Positions 51,398 to 59,864 of a stretch of DNA of 64,000 nucleotides are shown here, in pieces. Location of the stretch: the NCBI RefSeq assembly GCF_020859565.1, contig NZ_JAJHUO010000029.1:1-64000 (forward strand), in the 5' to 3' direction. The notes under the pieces are model-generated. The model was not told the DNA's origin, searched no databases, and saw nothing but the letters and a program-made list of their open reading frames with translations. A program made the position numbers and the translations under genes. This DNA is from Saccharothrix luteola. GTDB taxonomy: Bacteria > Actinomycetota > Actinomycetes > Mycobacteriales > Pseudonocardiaceae. Position 1 is the stretch's first letter. Each line of letters starts with the position of its first letter.

Positions 51398-52558
51398 GTG
51401 ACGACACCGACCTGCCAGGGCTGCGGCGGGCCCCTGCCCTTCTCGACCGAGACCGGTCGCCCGCGCAAGTTCTGCTCGGACCGGTGCCGCTCCCGTGCCC
51501 ACCGCGTCCGGAAGCACGAGACCGAACGGGCCACGGCACGGCTGGCGCGGCAGTGCGACGTCGAGGTCGCCGGGCACCGGTGCGAGCGGACCGCGGTGTT
51601 CGCGCTCGCGGTGGACGGGCGGCAGCTCAAGGTCTGCCCCGCGTGCCGGGAACTGGCCCTGGCGTTCTTGGTGGGCCAGGGCGCGTCCGCGACGGCGGTG
51701 GAGATCAGGCCCATCGCCGAACCGAGCACCGAACCGGGCACCGAACCGACGCGGACCGCTCCCCGCCCTCCCGGTCGGGGGAAGGTGCTGATCATCGAGG
51801 ACGACGACCGCGTGGCCGAGGCGCTGATCGGGTCCCTGCAACGCAGGGGGTACGAGGTCGTGTCGGCCCGCGACGGCAGGAACGGGCTGCGCGAGGCGAT
51901 CACGCGGCGCCCCGACGTGGTGCTGCTCGACCTCGGCCTGCCCGAGATGGACGGCCTCACCCTGCTGCGCAAGCTCCGCGGCGCGAGCGACGTCCCGGTG
52001 ATCGTCGTGACGGCGCGGGGCACGGTCGACGACATCGCCCTCGGCCTCGACATCGGCGCCGACGACTACCTCGTCAAACCCTTCGACCTGGGGGAACTCG
52101 TCGCCCGCATGCGCCGGGCCATGCGGCAGCGGGCCGCCCCGGCCGATGAGGTCTACGACGACGGGGTCCTCCGCGTCGACTTCAGGCGGCCGGAGGTCCG
52201 CGTCGGCGACGCCGAAGCGCCCTGCTCGCCCCGCGAGCTCCGACTGCTCGAGATCCTGGTGCGGTCCGCGGGCTCCGTCCAGTCGATCGACGCGATCGTC
52301 GCCCACGTGTGGGGCGAATCCGCGGTGGCGGTCCACCTGAAGCGCAACCTGGCCGTCGTCGTGGCCACCCTGCGCACGAAGCTCGCGACCGCGGGTCTCG
52401 ACCCCAGCGCGATCGTCACCGCGCGTGGCCTCGGGTACTACTACCAACCACCGAGCCGGGCAGCGCGGCCGGCATCGGGGCCGCGGATCGGTTACAGCCA
52501 CGCCGAGCGGCTCCTGAACCCGCCGGACGGGCGGTCGCCGGGACAGGTGCCCGGCTAA
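51398..52558 (+). CDS. OmpR-type response regulator with N-terminal Cys4 zinc-finger-like domains
   Basis: 386 residues from GTG 51398 (GGAGGGGG about 10 nt upstream). Residues 1-40 hold a Cys4 motif (Cys6, 9, 26, 30) with FCSDRCRSRAHR; residues 50-85 a second Cys group (Cys53, 62, 80, 83). Then comes a receiver domain (about 128-243) with Glu134/Asp135/Asp136, phospho-acceptor Asp178, Thr205 and Lys227, and a winged-helix DNA-binding domain (about 255-350). A receiver with two N-terminal Cys clusters is unusual. No histidine kinase gene lies nearby, so the activating kinase is unknown. Confidence 0.85.
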   Translation: MTTPTCQGCGGPLPFSTETGRPRKFCSDRCRSRAHRVRKHETERATARLARQCDVEVAGHRCERTAVFALAVDGRQLKVCPACRELALAFLVGQGASATAVEIRPIAEPSTEPGTEPTRTAPRPPGRGKVLIIEDDDRVAEALIGSLQRRGYEVVSARDGRNGLREAITRRPDVVLLDLGLPEMDGLTLLRKLRGASDVPVIVVTARGTVDDIALGLDIGADDYLVKPFDLGELVARMRRAMRQRAAPADEVYDDGVLRVDFRRPEVRVGDAEAPCSPRELRLLEILVRSAGSVQSIDAIVAHVWGESAVAVHLKRNLAVVVATLRTKLATAGLDPSAIVTARGLGYYYQPPSRAARPASGPRIGYSHAERLLNPPDGRSPGQVPG

Positions 52559-52630
52559 ACCCGTTGGCGGGCAACGGCGAGCACTGCTACGTTGCCGGCG
52601 ACCGCGCGAGAGATCGAGGAGGTGGTACCC

Positions 52631-52681
52631 GTGAACGTGTCGACATGGGTGCTCCCCTCCGGGGTCGTGGTCGGGCGGTAG
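52631..52681 (+). promoter_or_regulatory. possible 16-residue upstream ORF
   Basis: GAGGAGG (52616-52622) precedes GTG 52631, which opens MNVSTWVLPSGVVVGR and ends at TAG 52679-52681. It ends 47 nt before the hydrolase ATG 52729. It could be a leader peptide or a chance frame; the Shine-Dalgarno is much stronger than that of the hydrolase. Confidence 0.35.
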
Positions 52682-52728
52682 GTCGTCCGGGAGCGCCCGT
52701 TCCGCGAGCACTCCCGAAAGGCACGACC

Positions 52729-53460
52729 ATGCGGTTCACCTCGCAACAGCGCTTCGACGACGGCGTCCTCGAGCGCGAGTTCACCCTCGACGGGATCCCC
52801 GGCATCCTGTGGACGCCCGGATCCGCGTCCACGCCCGCCCCGCTGATCCTGCTCGGCCACCCCGGCGGGCTGCCCAGGATGTACCCGCGGCTGGTGGCGC
52901 GGGCCCGGCACGCCGCGGCGGAGGGCTTCGCCACGGCCACCATCGAACTGCCCGGTGGCGGTGACCGGCCCCGTTTCGCCGCCGTCGAGCAGGCCCGGGC
53001 CGACCTGCGCCGGGCGCTGGAGGCCGGCGGGCCGGTCGACGACGGGATCGTCGACCGGCTCGTCCTCCCGCTGGTCGACCAGGCGGTCCCGGAATGGCGG
53101 GCCGCGCTGGACGCGCTCCTCGCCCTGCCCGGGATCGGCGGCCCGGTGGGGTACTCGGGAGGGGTGATCTCCATCGGCGTCCGGCTGGCGGTGGTCGAGC
53201 CGCGCATCTCGGCCGCCCTGCTGTTCTCCGGGAGTTACGTGCCCCGCAGCGTGGTCGAGGAGGCCCGGCAGGTCTCCATCCCGTTGCAGGTCCTGCTGCA
53301 GTGGGACGACGAGGGGAACGACCGGCAGATGGCCCTGGACCTGTTCGACGCCTTCGGTTCCGAGGAGAAGACGTTGCACGCCAACACGGGCGGGCACACC
53401 GGTGTCCCGCGGTTCGAGGGTGACGACGGGAACCGGTTCTTCGCCCGGCACCTGAAGTGA
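52729..53460 (+). CDS. alpha/beta hydrolase, dienelactone-hydrolase-like
   Basis: 243 residues, ATG 52729 with GAAAGG upstream. Signals: LILLGHPGGLPRMYP, GYSGGVISIGVRLA (nucleophile elbow, Ser), LLQWDDEGNDRQ (acidic residue) and a late His in NTGGHTGVP. It resembles dienelactone-hydrolase-fold esterases. The substrate is unknown. A GC-rich hairpin (53461-53466 with 53472-53477) follows the stop directly. Confidence 0.75.
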   Translation: MRFTSQQRFDDGVLEREFTLDGIPGILWTPGSASTPAPLILLGHPGGLPRMYPRLVARARHAAAEGFATATIELPGGGDRPRFAAVEQARADLRRALEAGGPVDDGIVDRLVLPLVDQAVPEWRAALDALLALPGIGGPVGYSGGVISIGVRLAVVEPRISAALLFSGSYVPRSVVEEARQVSIPLQVLLQWDDEGNDRQMALDLFDAFGSEEKTLHANTGGHTGVPRFEGDDGNRFFARHLK

Positions 53461-53477
53461 GGCCCGGTCGTCGGGCC
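53461..53477 (+). terminator. short hairpin after the hydrolase gene
   Basis: GGCCCG-N5-CGGGCC immediately after the stop and before the convergent SLATT gene. A weak terminator candidate. Confidence 0.35.
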
Positions 53478-53516
53478 GGTGCCGCCCTCAGCGTCGCCGG
53501 CCCGGCCCGGACGCCG

Positions 53517-54407
53517 TCAGCTGGACGGTCGGGTCCGGGAAGCGCGCCACATCGTGTGCTCCCGGCTCACCGCTTCCTCCGCGTCGGCCACCTCGCTCGC
53601 CCACGAAGGCTCGTCCTCCACCAGCTCCAACCGGCTGCGCACGATCGCGAGCTCGTTGGCGGCGAACGTGTACGCGCGGGCGAGCGTGGACAGCTGGCGC
53701 AGGCTGATCCACGCCGTGCCCGCCGCGATCACCGCCGCCACCACGCCCGCCAGGTCGAACCGCACCGCGCCGATCGCCTTGCCCAACGCCGCGCAGATGC
53801 CGATCACCTCGATCGACAGCAACCCGGCCCGCCACCACCCGGCCAGCCGCTCGTTGCGCGCGGCCTTGGCCGTGTACCAGCGCTGCTGGTCGGCGACCCG
53901 CGCCTCCAGGTAGGCGGCCTTGCGCTCGGCGAACGGCGCGGCCCGCAGCGTCCTCATCCCCTCGGTGACGACGGGTCGCCGCGACGGCCGGATGCTCGTC
54001 GCCGGCGCGTCCTCCAGCAGCTTGTGCATCTGCTGGATGAACCGGCGCTCGGTCTCCGGCTCGCCGCCCGCCTTGTCGAACGGCAGGCCGCCGACGCTGA
54101 ACTTCCACGCCAGGCTCTTCGCCGACTCGGCCAGCGCCCGGCCGTCGTACCAGCGGTCCTCGGGGCGCGCGGACTTCAGGTTCAGCTCGGTGACCGACAC
54201 CGCGGCCAACGCGATGGCGGTGCCGATCGCGGCCACGTCGACCCGCCCGAGGACGAACGGCACCGCGCCGGTCGCGGCGGCGGCCACGGCGAGCAGCAGC
54301 CGCAGCCGGACCGCGCGGACGTAGCGGTGCTGCCCGTCCAGCGACGCGCTGTCCGCCGCCTCGAACAGGCCCGGCAGGTCGTCGTCGCCCAACCCCTTCG
54401 CCGTCAT
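53517..54407 (-). CDS. SLATT-domain (DUF4231) membrane protein, predicted effector
   Basis: 296 residues from ATG 54407, GGAGGGGG upstream. Four transmembrane segments in two pairs (about 35-54/57-76 and 193-212/217-236), with RWYDGRALAESAKSLAWKF (85-103) between them; this arrangement fits SLATT_3 plus SLATT_1 (DUF4231). SLATT proteins are predicted membrane effectors of nucleotide-sensing systems. The start overlaps the SLOG stop by 4 bp (ATGA), so the two are translationally coupled. The predicted role, membrane disruption on a nucleotide signal, is inference. Confidence 0.8.
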   Translation of the reverse strand: MTAKGLGDDDLPGLFEAADSASLDGQHRYVRAVRLRLLLAVAAAATGAVPFVLGRVDVAAIGTAIALAAVSVTELNLKSARPEDRWYDGRALAESAKSLAWKFSVGGLPFDKAGGEPETERRFIQQMHKLLEDAPATSIRPSRRPVVTEGMRTLRAAPFAERKAAYLEARVADQQRWYTAKAARNERLAGWWRAGLLSIEVIGICAALGKAIGAVRFDLAGVVAAVIAAGTAWISLRQLSTLARAYTFAANELAIVRSRLELVEDEPSWASEVADAEEAVSREHTMWRASRTRPSS

Positions 54408-55090
54408 CGCTCCCCCTCCGGTCGGAAGACCCGTTCCACGTGCGCGCGCAGCTCGTCGGGGCCGAGCACGGTGGTCAACGGCGAGGTGGCGATCGCGGTG
54501 GACCGCTCGTCCGCGCCCTCGGCGATGGCGTCCGCGGTCCGACCGCTGCCGCGCAGCACGACCAGCGGCCGGTTGCGGCCCAGGCTGTGCTCGGCGTCGT
54601 CGAACGTGATCGGCCCGCCGTTGACGAGCACGGTCAGCGACGGCTCCGGTCCGGCGACCACGTCCGCCACCTCGGCCAGCCACGGCGACTCGTCACCCCA
54701 CGCGTCACCGGGCACCAGCACCAGGTGGGTGTGGTTCGGCTCGAACGCGGCCAGGTCCACCGCCACCTCGGCGGCCACCCCGATCAGCGGGAACCGCCCG
54801 CCCGCCGCCGCACGCGCCCGACCCACGGCCCGCATCACGCCGACGTCCGTGCCGCCGTCCACCACCACCGCGCCGCACGCGTCGAGCAGCGGCACCAGTT
54901 CGCGCAGCACCACACCCAACGCCGCCAGCCCGCCCCGGTCCATCCCGGCGGCGCCGCCGACCAGCACCAGCACCGGCCGCCCGACCGGCAACCCGGCGCC
55001 GCCCAACTCCGCCACCGACCTGACCCGCACCCTGTCCACGATCCGCGACCGTACCGGCGTGCGTCCCGCGGCACCTCGTTCCGGGCTCAT
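54404..55090 (-). CDS. SLOG-family (LSDAT-like) nucleotide-sensor protein
   Basis: 228 residues from ATG 55090, GGAGGGG upstream. A Rossmann-like pattern of the SLOG superfamily: VLVLVGGAAGM (40-50), VVVDGGTDVGVM (75-86), TVLVNGG (153-159) and VVLRGSGRTADAIAE (177-191). Sensor proteins of this group are thought to bind nucleotides or nucleotide derivatives. Paired with the SLATT gene as an operon, with stop/start overlap. No cyclic-nucleotide synthase (SMODS) gene is found nearby. Confidence 0.78.
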   Translation of the reverse strand: MSPERGAAGRTPVRSRIVDRVRVRSVAELGGAGLPVGRPVLVLVGGAAGMDRGGLAALGVVLRELVPLLDACGAVVVDGGTDVGVMRAVGRARAAAGGRFPLIGVAAEVAVDLAAFEPNHTHLVLVPGDAWGDESPWLAEVADVVAGPEPSLTVLVNGGPITFDDAEHSLGRNRPLVVLRGSGRTADAIAEGADERSTAIATSPLTTVLGPDELRAHVERVFRPEGER

Positions 55091-55235
55091 GCCCCTCCAC
55101 CGCGGCAGCGGTCCGACCCGATCGCACCGGGGCCGTTCGCCGCACGCTCGACGGGTTCCGGTTGGGCGACTCCGGCGATTCGGCGCAGGAGCAGACGGGA
55201 CGGCGGGACGCGTGAACCCGGTCGGGCGGCAAGCT

Positions 55236-56666
55236 CTACAACTCCAGTCCGGTGAGCACGAGGACCCGCTGCTCGGTGAGGTCCTCCATGGCCGCGCGCA
55301 CCCCCTCGCGGCCCGTTCCCGACTCCTTGATACCGCCGTACGGCATCTGATCGGCCCGGAAGCTCGGGACGTCGCCCACGATCACCCCGCCGACGGCCAG
55401 CCGCCTCGCGGCGCGGAACGCCAGCCGGACGTCGTGCGTGAACAGACCCGCCTGCAACCCGAACCGGGACGCGTTCACCCGGTCGAAGGCCTCGTCGACC
55501 GACGGCACGGAGTCCAGCACCACCACCGGCCCGAACACCTCCTCGTCCACCACCTTGCACGCCGGCGGCACGTCGGCCAGCACGGTCGGCTCGTAGGTCG
55601 CGCCCGCCCGCCGCCCGCCGGTCAGCACCCGCGCGCCCGCCGCGACGGCCTCGTCCACCCACGCCTCGACCCGCCGCGCGGCGGCCTCGTTGATCAGCGG
55701 GCCGACGTCGGTGGCCGGGTCGGTCGGGTCGCCCGTGCCGAGCTTGCGCACGTGCGACACCACGGCTTCGGCCAACGCCGGGTACACGTCCTCGTGCGCG
55801 TACACGCGTTGCACCGAGATGCACGACTGCCCGCCCTGGTACATCGAGAACGTGGCGATCCGCTGCGCCGCCCGGTCGAGGTCCGTCCAATCCGGGCAGA
55901 CGACGGCCGCCGCGTTGCCGCCCAGCTCCAGCACGACGTGCTTGCGCGGCACCCGGTCCAGGATCGAGTAGCCGACCGGGCCGGAACCGGTGAACGACAC
56001 CACCGGCAGCCGGGGGTCCTCGGCCAGCGCGCCCGCCACCTCGTTGGGCACCGGCAAGACCGACCACGAACCGGCGGGCAGGTCGGTCTCCGCCAGCAGC
56101 CCGCCCAGCAGCAGCGCCACGAGCGGTGTCGTCGGCGCGGGCTTGACCACGATCGGCGCGCCGACCGCCAACGCCGGCGCGACCTTGTGCGCCACCAGGT
56201 TCAGCGGGAAGTTGAACGGCGCGATGCCCAGCACGGGGCCGCGCGGCGCCCGCCGCACCAGCGCCAGCCTGCCGTCCGCCGCCGGGTCGGTGTCCAGCCG
56301 CTGCAACTCGCCGGAGAAGCGGCGCGCCTCCTCGGCGGCCCAGCGGAACGTCGACACCGCGCGGGTGACCTCGATCCGCGACCACTTCACCGGCTTGCCC
56401 GACTCGGCCGTGATCAGCGCGGCCACCTCGTCCGCCCGCTCGGCGAGCCGGCGCGACACGTGGTCCAGCGCCGCCGCCCTGGCGTGCGCGGGGAGGGCGG
56501 CGAACTCGTCGGCCACGGCGTGCGCCGAGGCGACGGCCCGCTCCACGTCCCCGGCGGTCGCGTTGGACGTCACGCCGGCCAGGGCGCCGTCGTGCGGCGT
56601 GCGGATCTCGACCAGGTCCTCGCTCGTCGCGGGCAGTCCCGCGACCCAGTACGGCGTCGTCGTCAC
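55236..56666 (-). CDS. aldehyde dehydrogenase, candidate succinate-semialdehyde dehydrogenase
   Basis: 476 residues from GTG 56666, with GGAGGAG upstream; it overlaps the gabT stop by 2-4 bp. ALDH motifs: PFNFPLNLVAHKVAPALAVGAP, FTGSGPVGY, LELGGNAA (catalytic Glu), and QGGQSCISVQR with the catalytic Cys, ending EVFGPVVVLDSV. It is paired with gabT, so oxidation of succinic semialdehyde to succinate in GABA breakdown is likely, though specificity is inferred from context. Confidence 0.85.
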   Translation of the reverse strand: MTTTPYWVAGLPATSEDLVEIRTPHDGALAGVTSNATAGDVERAVASAHAVADEFAALPAHARAAALDHVSRRLAERADEVAALITAESGKPVKWSRIEVTRAVSTFRWAAEEARRFSGELQRLDTDPAADGRLALVRRAPRGPVLGIAPFNFPLNLVAHKVAPALAVGAPIVVKPAPTTPLVALLLGGLLAETDLPAGSWSVLPVPNEVAGALAEDPRLPVVSFTGSGPVGYSILDRVPRKHVVLELGGNAAAVVCPDWTDLDRAAQRIATFSMYQGGQSCISVQRVYAHEDVYPALAEAVVSHVRKLGTGDPTDPATDVGPLINEAAARRVEAWVDEAVAAGARVLTGGRRAGATYEPTVLADVPPACKVVDEEVFGPVVVLDSVPSVDEAFDRVNASRFGLQAGLFTHDVRLAFRAARRLAVGGVIVGDVPSFRADQMPYGGIKESGTGREGVRAAMEDLTEQRVLVLTGLEL

Positions 56667-57922
56667 TGAAGAGCTCCTCCAAGCACGTCCAGGCCCTCGG
56701 CCAGCAGCTCGTCCGGGATGACGAGCGGCGGCAGCAGGCGGATCACGTTCCCACGGGCACCGCAGGTCAGCACGATCACCCCGGCCGCGTGGCAGGTGGC
56801 CGCGGCCCGGGCCGCCTCCTCGGCGGAGGTCAGCTCCACGGCCAGCATCGCGCCGCGGCCACGCGCCTGCACGACCGCGTCCGACGTGAGCGCGCGCAGG
56901 CGGGGCAGCGCGATCGCCTCGATGCGCCGGGCGGCGGCGTCGAGGGCGAGCTCGCGCATGGTGTCGATCGCGGCGACGGCGGCGGCGCAGGCGATCGGGT
57001 TGCCGCCGTACGTGCCGCCGAGCCCGCCCGCGTGCACGGCGTCCATCACGTCGGCGCGCCCGGTGACGGCGGCCAGCGGCAGCCCGCCCGCGATGCCCTT
57101 CGCCGTGGCCACCAGATCGGGCACCACGCCCTCGTGGTCGCACGCGAACCAGTCGCCCGTGCGGCAGAACCCCGTCTGGACCTCGTCGGCGACCAGCAGC
57201 ACGCCGTGCGACCGGCACCAGTCGGCGAGGGCCGGGAGGAAGCCCGGCGCGGGCACGATGAAGCCGCCCTCGCCCTGGATCGGCTCGACCACCACGCACG
57301 CGATCCCGTCCGGCCGGTCGATCGCGGCGACGGCTCGGCGCGCGGCTTCCGCGCCGGTCAGGCCGTCGTGCAGGGGGTAGGAGCCGGGGATCCGGTGGAC
57401 GTCGGGCGTGAACGGGCCGAAGCCGCGCTTGTAGGGCAGCTCGTCGGCGGTCATCGCCATCGTGAGGTTCGTGCGGCCGTGGTAGGCGTGGTCGAGGACC
57501 ACCACACCCGGCCGCCCGGTGGCGCGTCGGGCGATCTTGACCGCGTTCTCCACCGCCTCGGCGCCGGAGTTCAGCAGCACCGAGCGCTTGTCGTGCTCAC
57601 CGGGCGTCAGCTCGGCCAGCCGCTCGCACACGTCCAGGTAGCCCTCGTACGGCGTGACCATGAAGCACGTGTGGCTGAACCGGTCGACCTGCTCGTGCAC
57701 GGCGCGCGCGACGCGCGGAGCGGGGTTGCCGACGCCGGTCACCGCGATGCCCGAGCCGAAATCGATCAGCCGGTTGCCGTCGACGTCGACCACCAGGCCC
57801 GGCTCGGCGTGGTCGACGAACACCGGGAGCACCGAGCCGACGCCCGCCGCGACCGCGCCCTTGCGCCGCTCGGCCAGCTCGCGTGACCGGGGTCCGGGTA
57901 TCTCGGTGCGCAGTCGGGCCAT
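56663..57922 (-). CDS. gabT: 4-aminobutyrate aminotransferase
   Basis: 419 residues, ATG 57922. Class III PLP aminotransferase: LLNSGAEAVENAVKIAR, HAYHGRTNLTMAMT, VVEPIQGEGGFIVPAPGFL, VADEVQTGFCRTG and VATAKGIAGGLPLAAVTGRADV with the PLP lysine. It converts GABA and 2-oxoglutarate to succinic semialdehyde and glutamate. Overlapping the ALDH gene and divergent from a PucR regulator with palindromes in between. Confidence 0.88.
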   Translation of the reverse strand: MARLRTEIPGPRSRELAERRKGAVAAGVGSVLPVFVDHAEPGLVVDVDGNRLIDFGSGIAVTGVGNPAPRVARAVHEQVDRFSHTCFMVTPYEGYLDVCERLAELTPGEHDKRSVLLNSGAEAVENAVKIARRATGRPGVVVLDHAYHGRTNLTMAMTADELPYKRGFGPFTPDVHRIPGSYPLHDGLTGAEAARRAVAAIDRPDGIACVVVEPIQGEGGFIVPAPGFLPALADWCRSHGVLLVADEVQTGFCRTGDWFACDHEGVVPDLVATAKGIAGGLPLAAVTGRADVMDAVHAGGLGGTYGGNPIACAAAVAAIDTMRELALDAAARRIEAIALPRLRALTSDAVVQARGRGAMLAVELTSAEEAARAAATCHAAGVIVLTCGARGNVIRLLPPLVIPDELLAEGLDVLGGALQ

Positions 57923-57952
57923 GGCTCCAGCATCGACCGGTCCGGCGTCCGG

Positions 57953-58003
57953 GGACAGTGTCCGGAGTGGTGGATGCGGTGTCGTCGGCTGTACACAGTG
58001 TCC
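57953..58003. promoter_or_regulatory. repeat of ACAGTGTCC between gabT and the PucR gene
   Basis: GGACA-G-TGTCC (57953-57963) is a palindrome, and ACACAGTGTCC (57993-58003) repeats the same core directly before the PucR ATG. These are candidate operators for PucR control of both divergent genes. Confidence 0.45.
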
Positions 58004-59272
58004 ATGTCGTTGACGGTCGGGGCGTTGGCCCGCGAGGTCGGGTTGACCGTGCACGTGGACGCGGGGTTGGACCGGGTCGTGGCGTGGGTGCACAGCACCG
58101 AGCTCGCCGACCCGACGCCGTTCCTGGAGGGCGGCGAGCTGCTGCTGACCACCGGCATCGCGCTCGGGCCGCACGACGGGTACGTGCGGCGGCTGGTGGC
58201 GGCCGGCGCGGTGGGGCTCGGGTTCGGCACCGGGCTGAGCCACGACCACGTGCCGGCGGACCTGGTGCGGGCCGCTCGCGACGCCGGGCTGGCGCTGCTG
58301 GAGGTGCCGCGGGCCACGCCGTTCATCGCGATCACCAAGGCGGTGTCGCGGGCCGTCGCGGCGGACGAGTACGCGGCGCTGGCGCGCACCGGCGCGGCGC
58401 AGCGGGCGCTGACCCGTGCCGCGGTCGCCGACGGGCCGACGGGCGTGGTGCGGCGGTTGGCCCGGCTCATCGACGGCGCGGCGGCGTTGCTCGACCCGCA
58501 CGGCACGCCCGTGCACGTCGTCGGCTCGCTGCCGGACCTCGCCGGGCACGTGCGGCGGCTCGCGGCGGCGGGCGGACCGGCCGGCGCGGCGTGGCAGTCG
58601 GGCGGGCGGCACGTCGCCATGCAGGTGCTGGGCCGGCGCGGCTACCTCGCCGTGGCGGCCGGCGCGCCGCTGGACGCGGGCGTGGTCAACACCGCCGCGT
58701 CGCTGCTCACCGTGGCCCTGGCCCGGTGGGACGAGGTCGACGCGGTGCGGCGGGAGCTGCGGGAGGCGCGGTTCCGGCTGGTGCTGGCGGGCGTGCCGGT
58801 GGACGGGGTGCCGGACGGGGCGTTCCGGGTGTTCGTGCTGCGCGAGCGGGCCGAGCCGGCGGGGTTCTGGGCGGAGGTGGACGGTCGGGTCGTCGTGCTG
58901 GCGCGCGAGGTGGACGTGCCCGCCGCCGCGTCCAGCCCGGTGGACGCGGCGGGCGTCGCGCGCGGCTACCGGGAGGCGTTGCGCGCGTTGGAGGCCGGCG
59001 TGGAGACGTTCGAGGAGGTCGTCGGGTCCGGCCTGCTCGCGCCGGACGCGGCGGAGTTCGCCGCCGCCCTGCTCGCGCCGCTGGACGACGTGCTGCGCGA
59101 GACGGTGCGGGTGTGGCTCGCGTGCCACGGCCAAGCCGACCCGGCCGCCGCCCGGCTGGGCGTGCACCGGCACACCGTGCGCAACCGGCTCAAGCGGGTG
59201 GAGCGGTTGCTCGGGCGTTCGCTGGAATCCGCAGGCGTGCGCGCCGAACTCTGGCTGGCCCTGCACGCCTGA
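58004..59272 (+). CDS. PucR-family transcriptional regulator
   Basis: 422 residues from ATG 58004. The N-terminal PucR domain (LAREVGLTVHVDAGLDRVVAWVHSTELADPTPFLEGGELLLTTG) and a C-terminal HTH_30 (AAARLGVHRHTVRNRLKRVERLLG) are clear; the centre is a GAF-like region. Such regulators control purine, amino acid or GABA catabolism. It lies divergent from gabT and its ALDH, so it probably senses GABA or a product. Confidence 0.87.
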   Translation: MSLTVGALAREVGLTVHVDAGLDRVVAWVHSTELADPTPFLEGGELLLTTGIALGPHDGYVRRLVAAGAVGLGFGTGLSHDHVPADLVRAARDAGLALLEVPRATPFIAITKAVSRAVAADEYAALARTGAAQRALTRAAVADGPTGVVRRLARLIDGAAALLDPHGTPVHVVGSLPDLAGHVRRLAAAGGPAGAAWQSGGRHVAMQVLGRRGYLAVAAGAPLDAGVVNTAASLLTVALARWDEVDAVRRELREARFRLVLAGVPVDGVPDGAFRVFVLRERAEPAGFWAEVDGRVVVLAREVDVPAAASSPVDAAGVARGYREALRALEAGVETFEEVVGSGLLAPDAAEFAAALLAPLDDVLRETVRVWLACHGQADPAAARLGVHRHTVRNRLKRVERLLGRSLESAGVRAELWLALHA

Positions 59273-59326
59273 CCGTACGCTGGGCGCACACCGCCGCCGA
59301 CGCTCCTTGATGACGAGGGGGATCCC

Positions 59327-59785
59327 TTGGCGCGCTTCCGATTACTCGCCCACGCGGCGGCGGTGGTCACCGTCACCGCGGCCTTGCTCACCGCCGTGTT
59401 CGTCAACCCCGCCGGCGCTTGCGTCTGCATGCCGGCCAACGAGGCCCTGCGCTACCAGCAGGCCACCTACGTGTTCTCCGGCGTCGTGGTCCACGAAAAG
59501 GCCGAGGAGAACTTCTACCGGTACACCGTCGAGGTCGACACCGAGTACAAGGGTGACGTCCCGCACCGGGTCTACGTGCTGTCACCGCGGAACCACTCCT
59601 GCGGGATCCGGCTCACCGTCGACGCCGCGTACGTCGTGTTCGCGAAGGGCGACGTGTCCGACCGCCGGGTGGAGACCGAGTACTGCAGCGGCACCCGGTC
59701 GGCCGCGGCCGGGCCGCCGACGACCACCTCGCCGTGGTCGGGCACCTCGCCGCCCACGACCACCTGCACGACGGCCGCGCCGTGA
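59327..59785 (+). CDS. secreted NTR/TIMP-like protein, copy 1
   Basis: 152 residues from TTG 59327, GAGGGGGA upstream. Signal peptide ends near PAGA; the mature part begins CVCMPANEALRYQQATYVFSGVVV, the netrin/TIMP-like cysteine pattern, with further Cys in HSCGI and EYCSG. A Thr/Pro-rich tail ends the protein. A rare TTA leucine codon (59342-59344, residue 6) is present. The next gene is a close paralogue, 79 bp downstream. Confidence 0.75.
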   Translation: MARFRLLAHAAAVVTVTAALLTAVFVNPAGACVCMPANEALRYQQATYVFSGVVVHEKAEENFYRYTVEVDTEYKGDVPHRVYVLSPRNHSCGIRLTVDAAYVVFAKGDVSDRRVETEYCSGTRSAAAGPPTTTSPWSGTSPPTTTCTTAAP

Positions 59786-59864
59786 CCAGCGCCGTGACCA
59801 CCCGCCGCCCATCCACCGGAGATCGCGCTGCGGTGCGCTCTCCTTCGACCACCAGGGGGAACCC

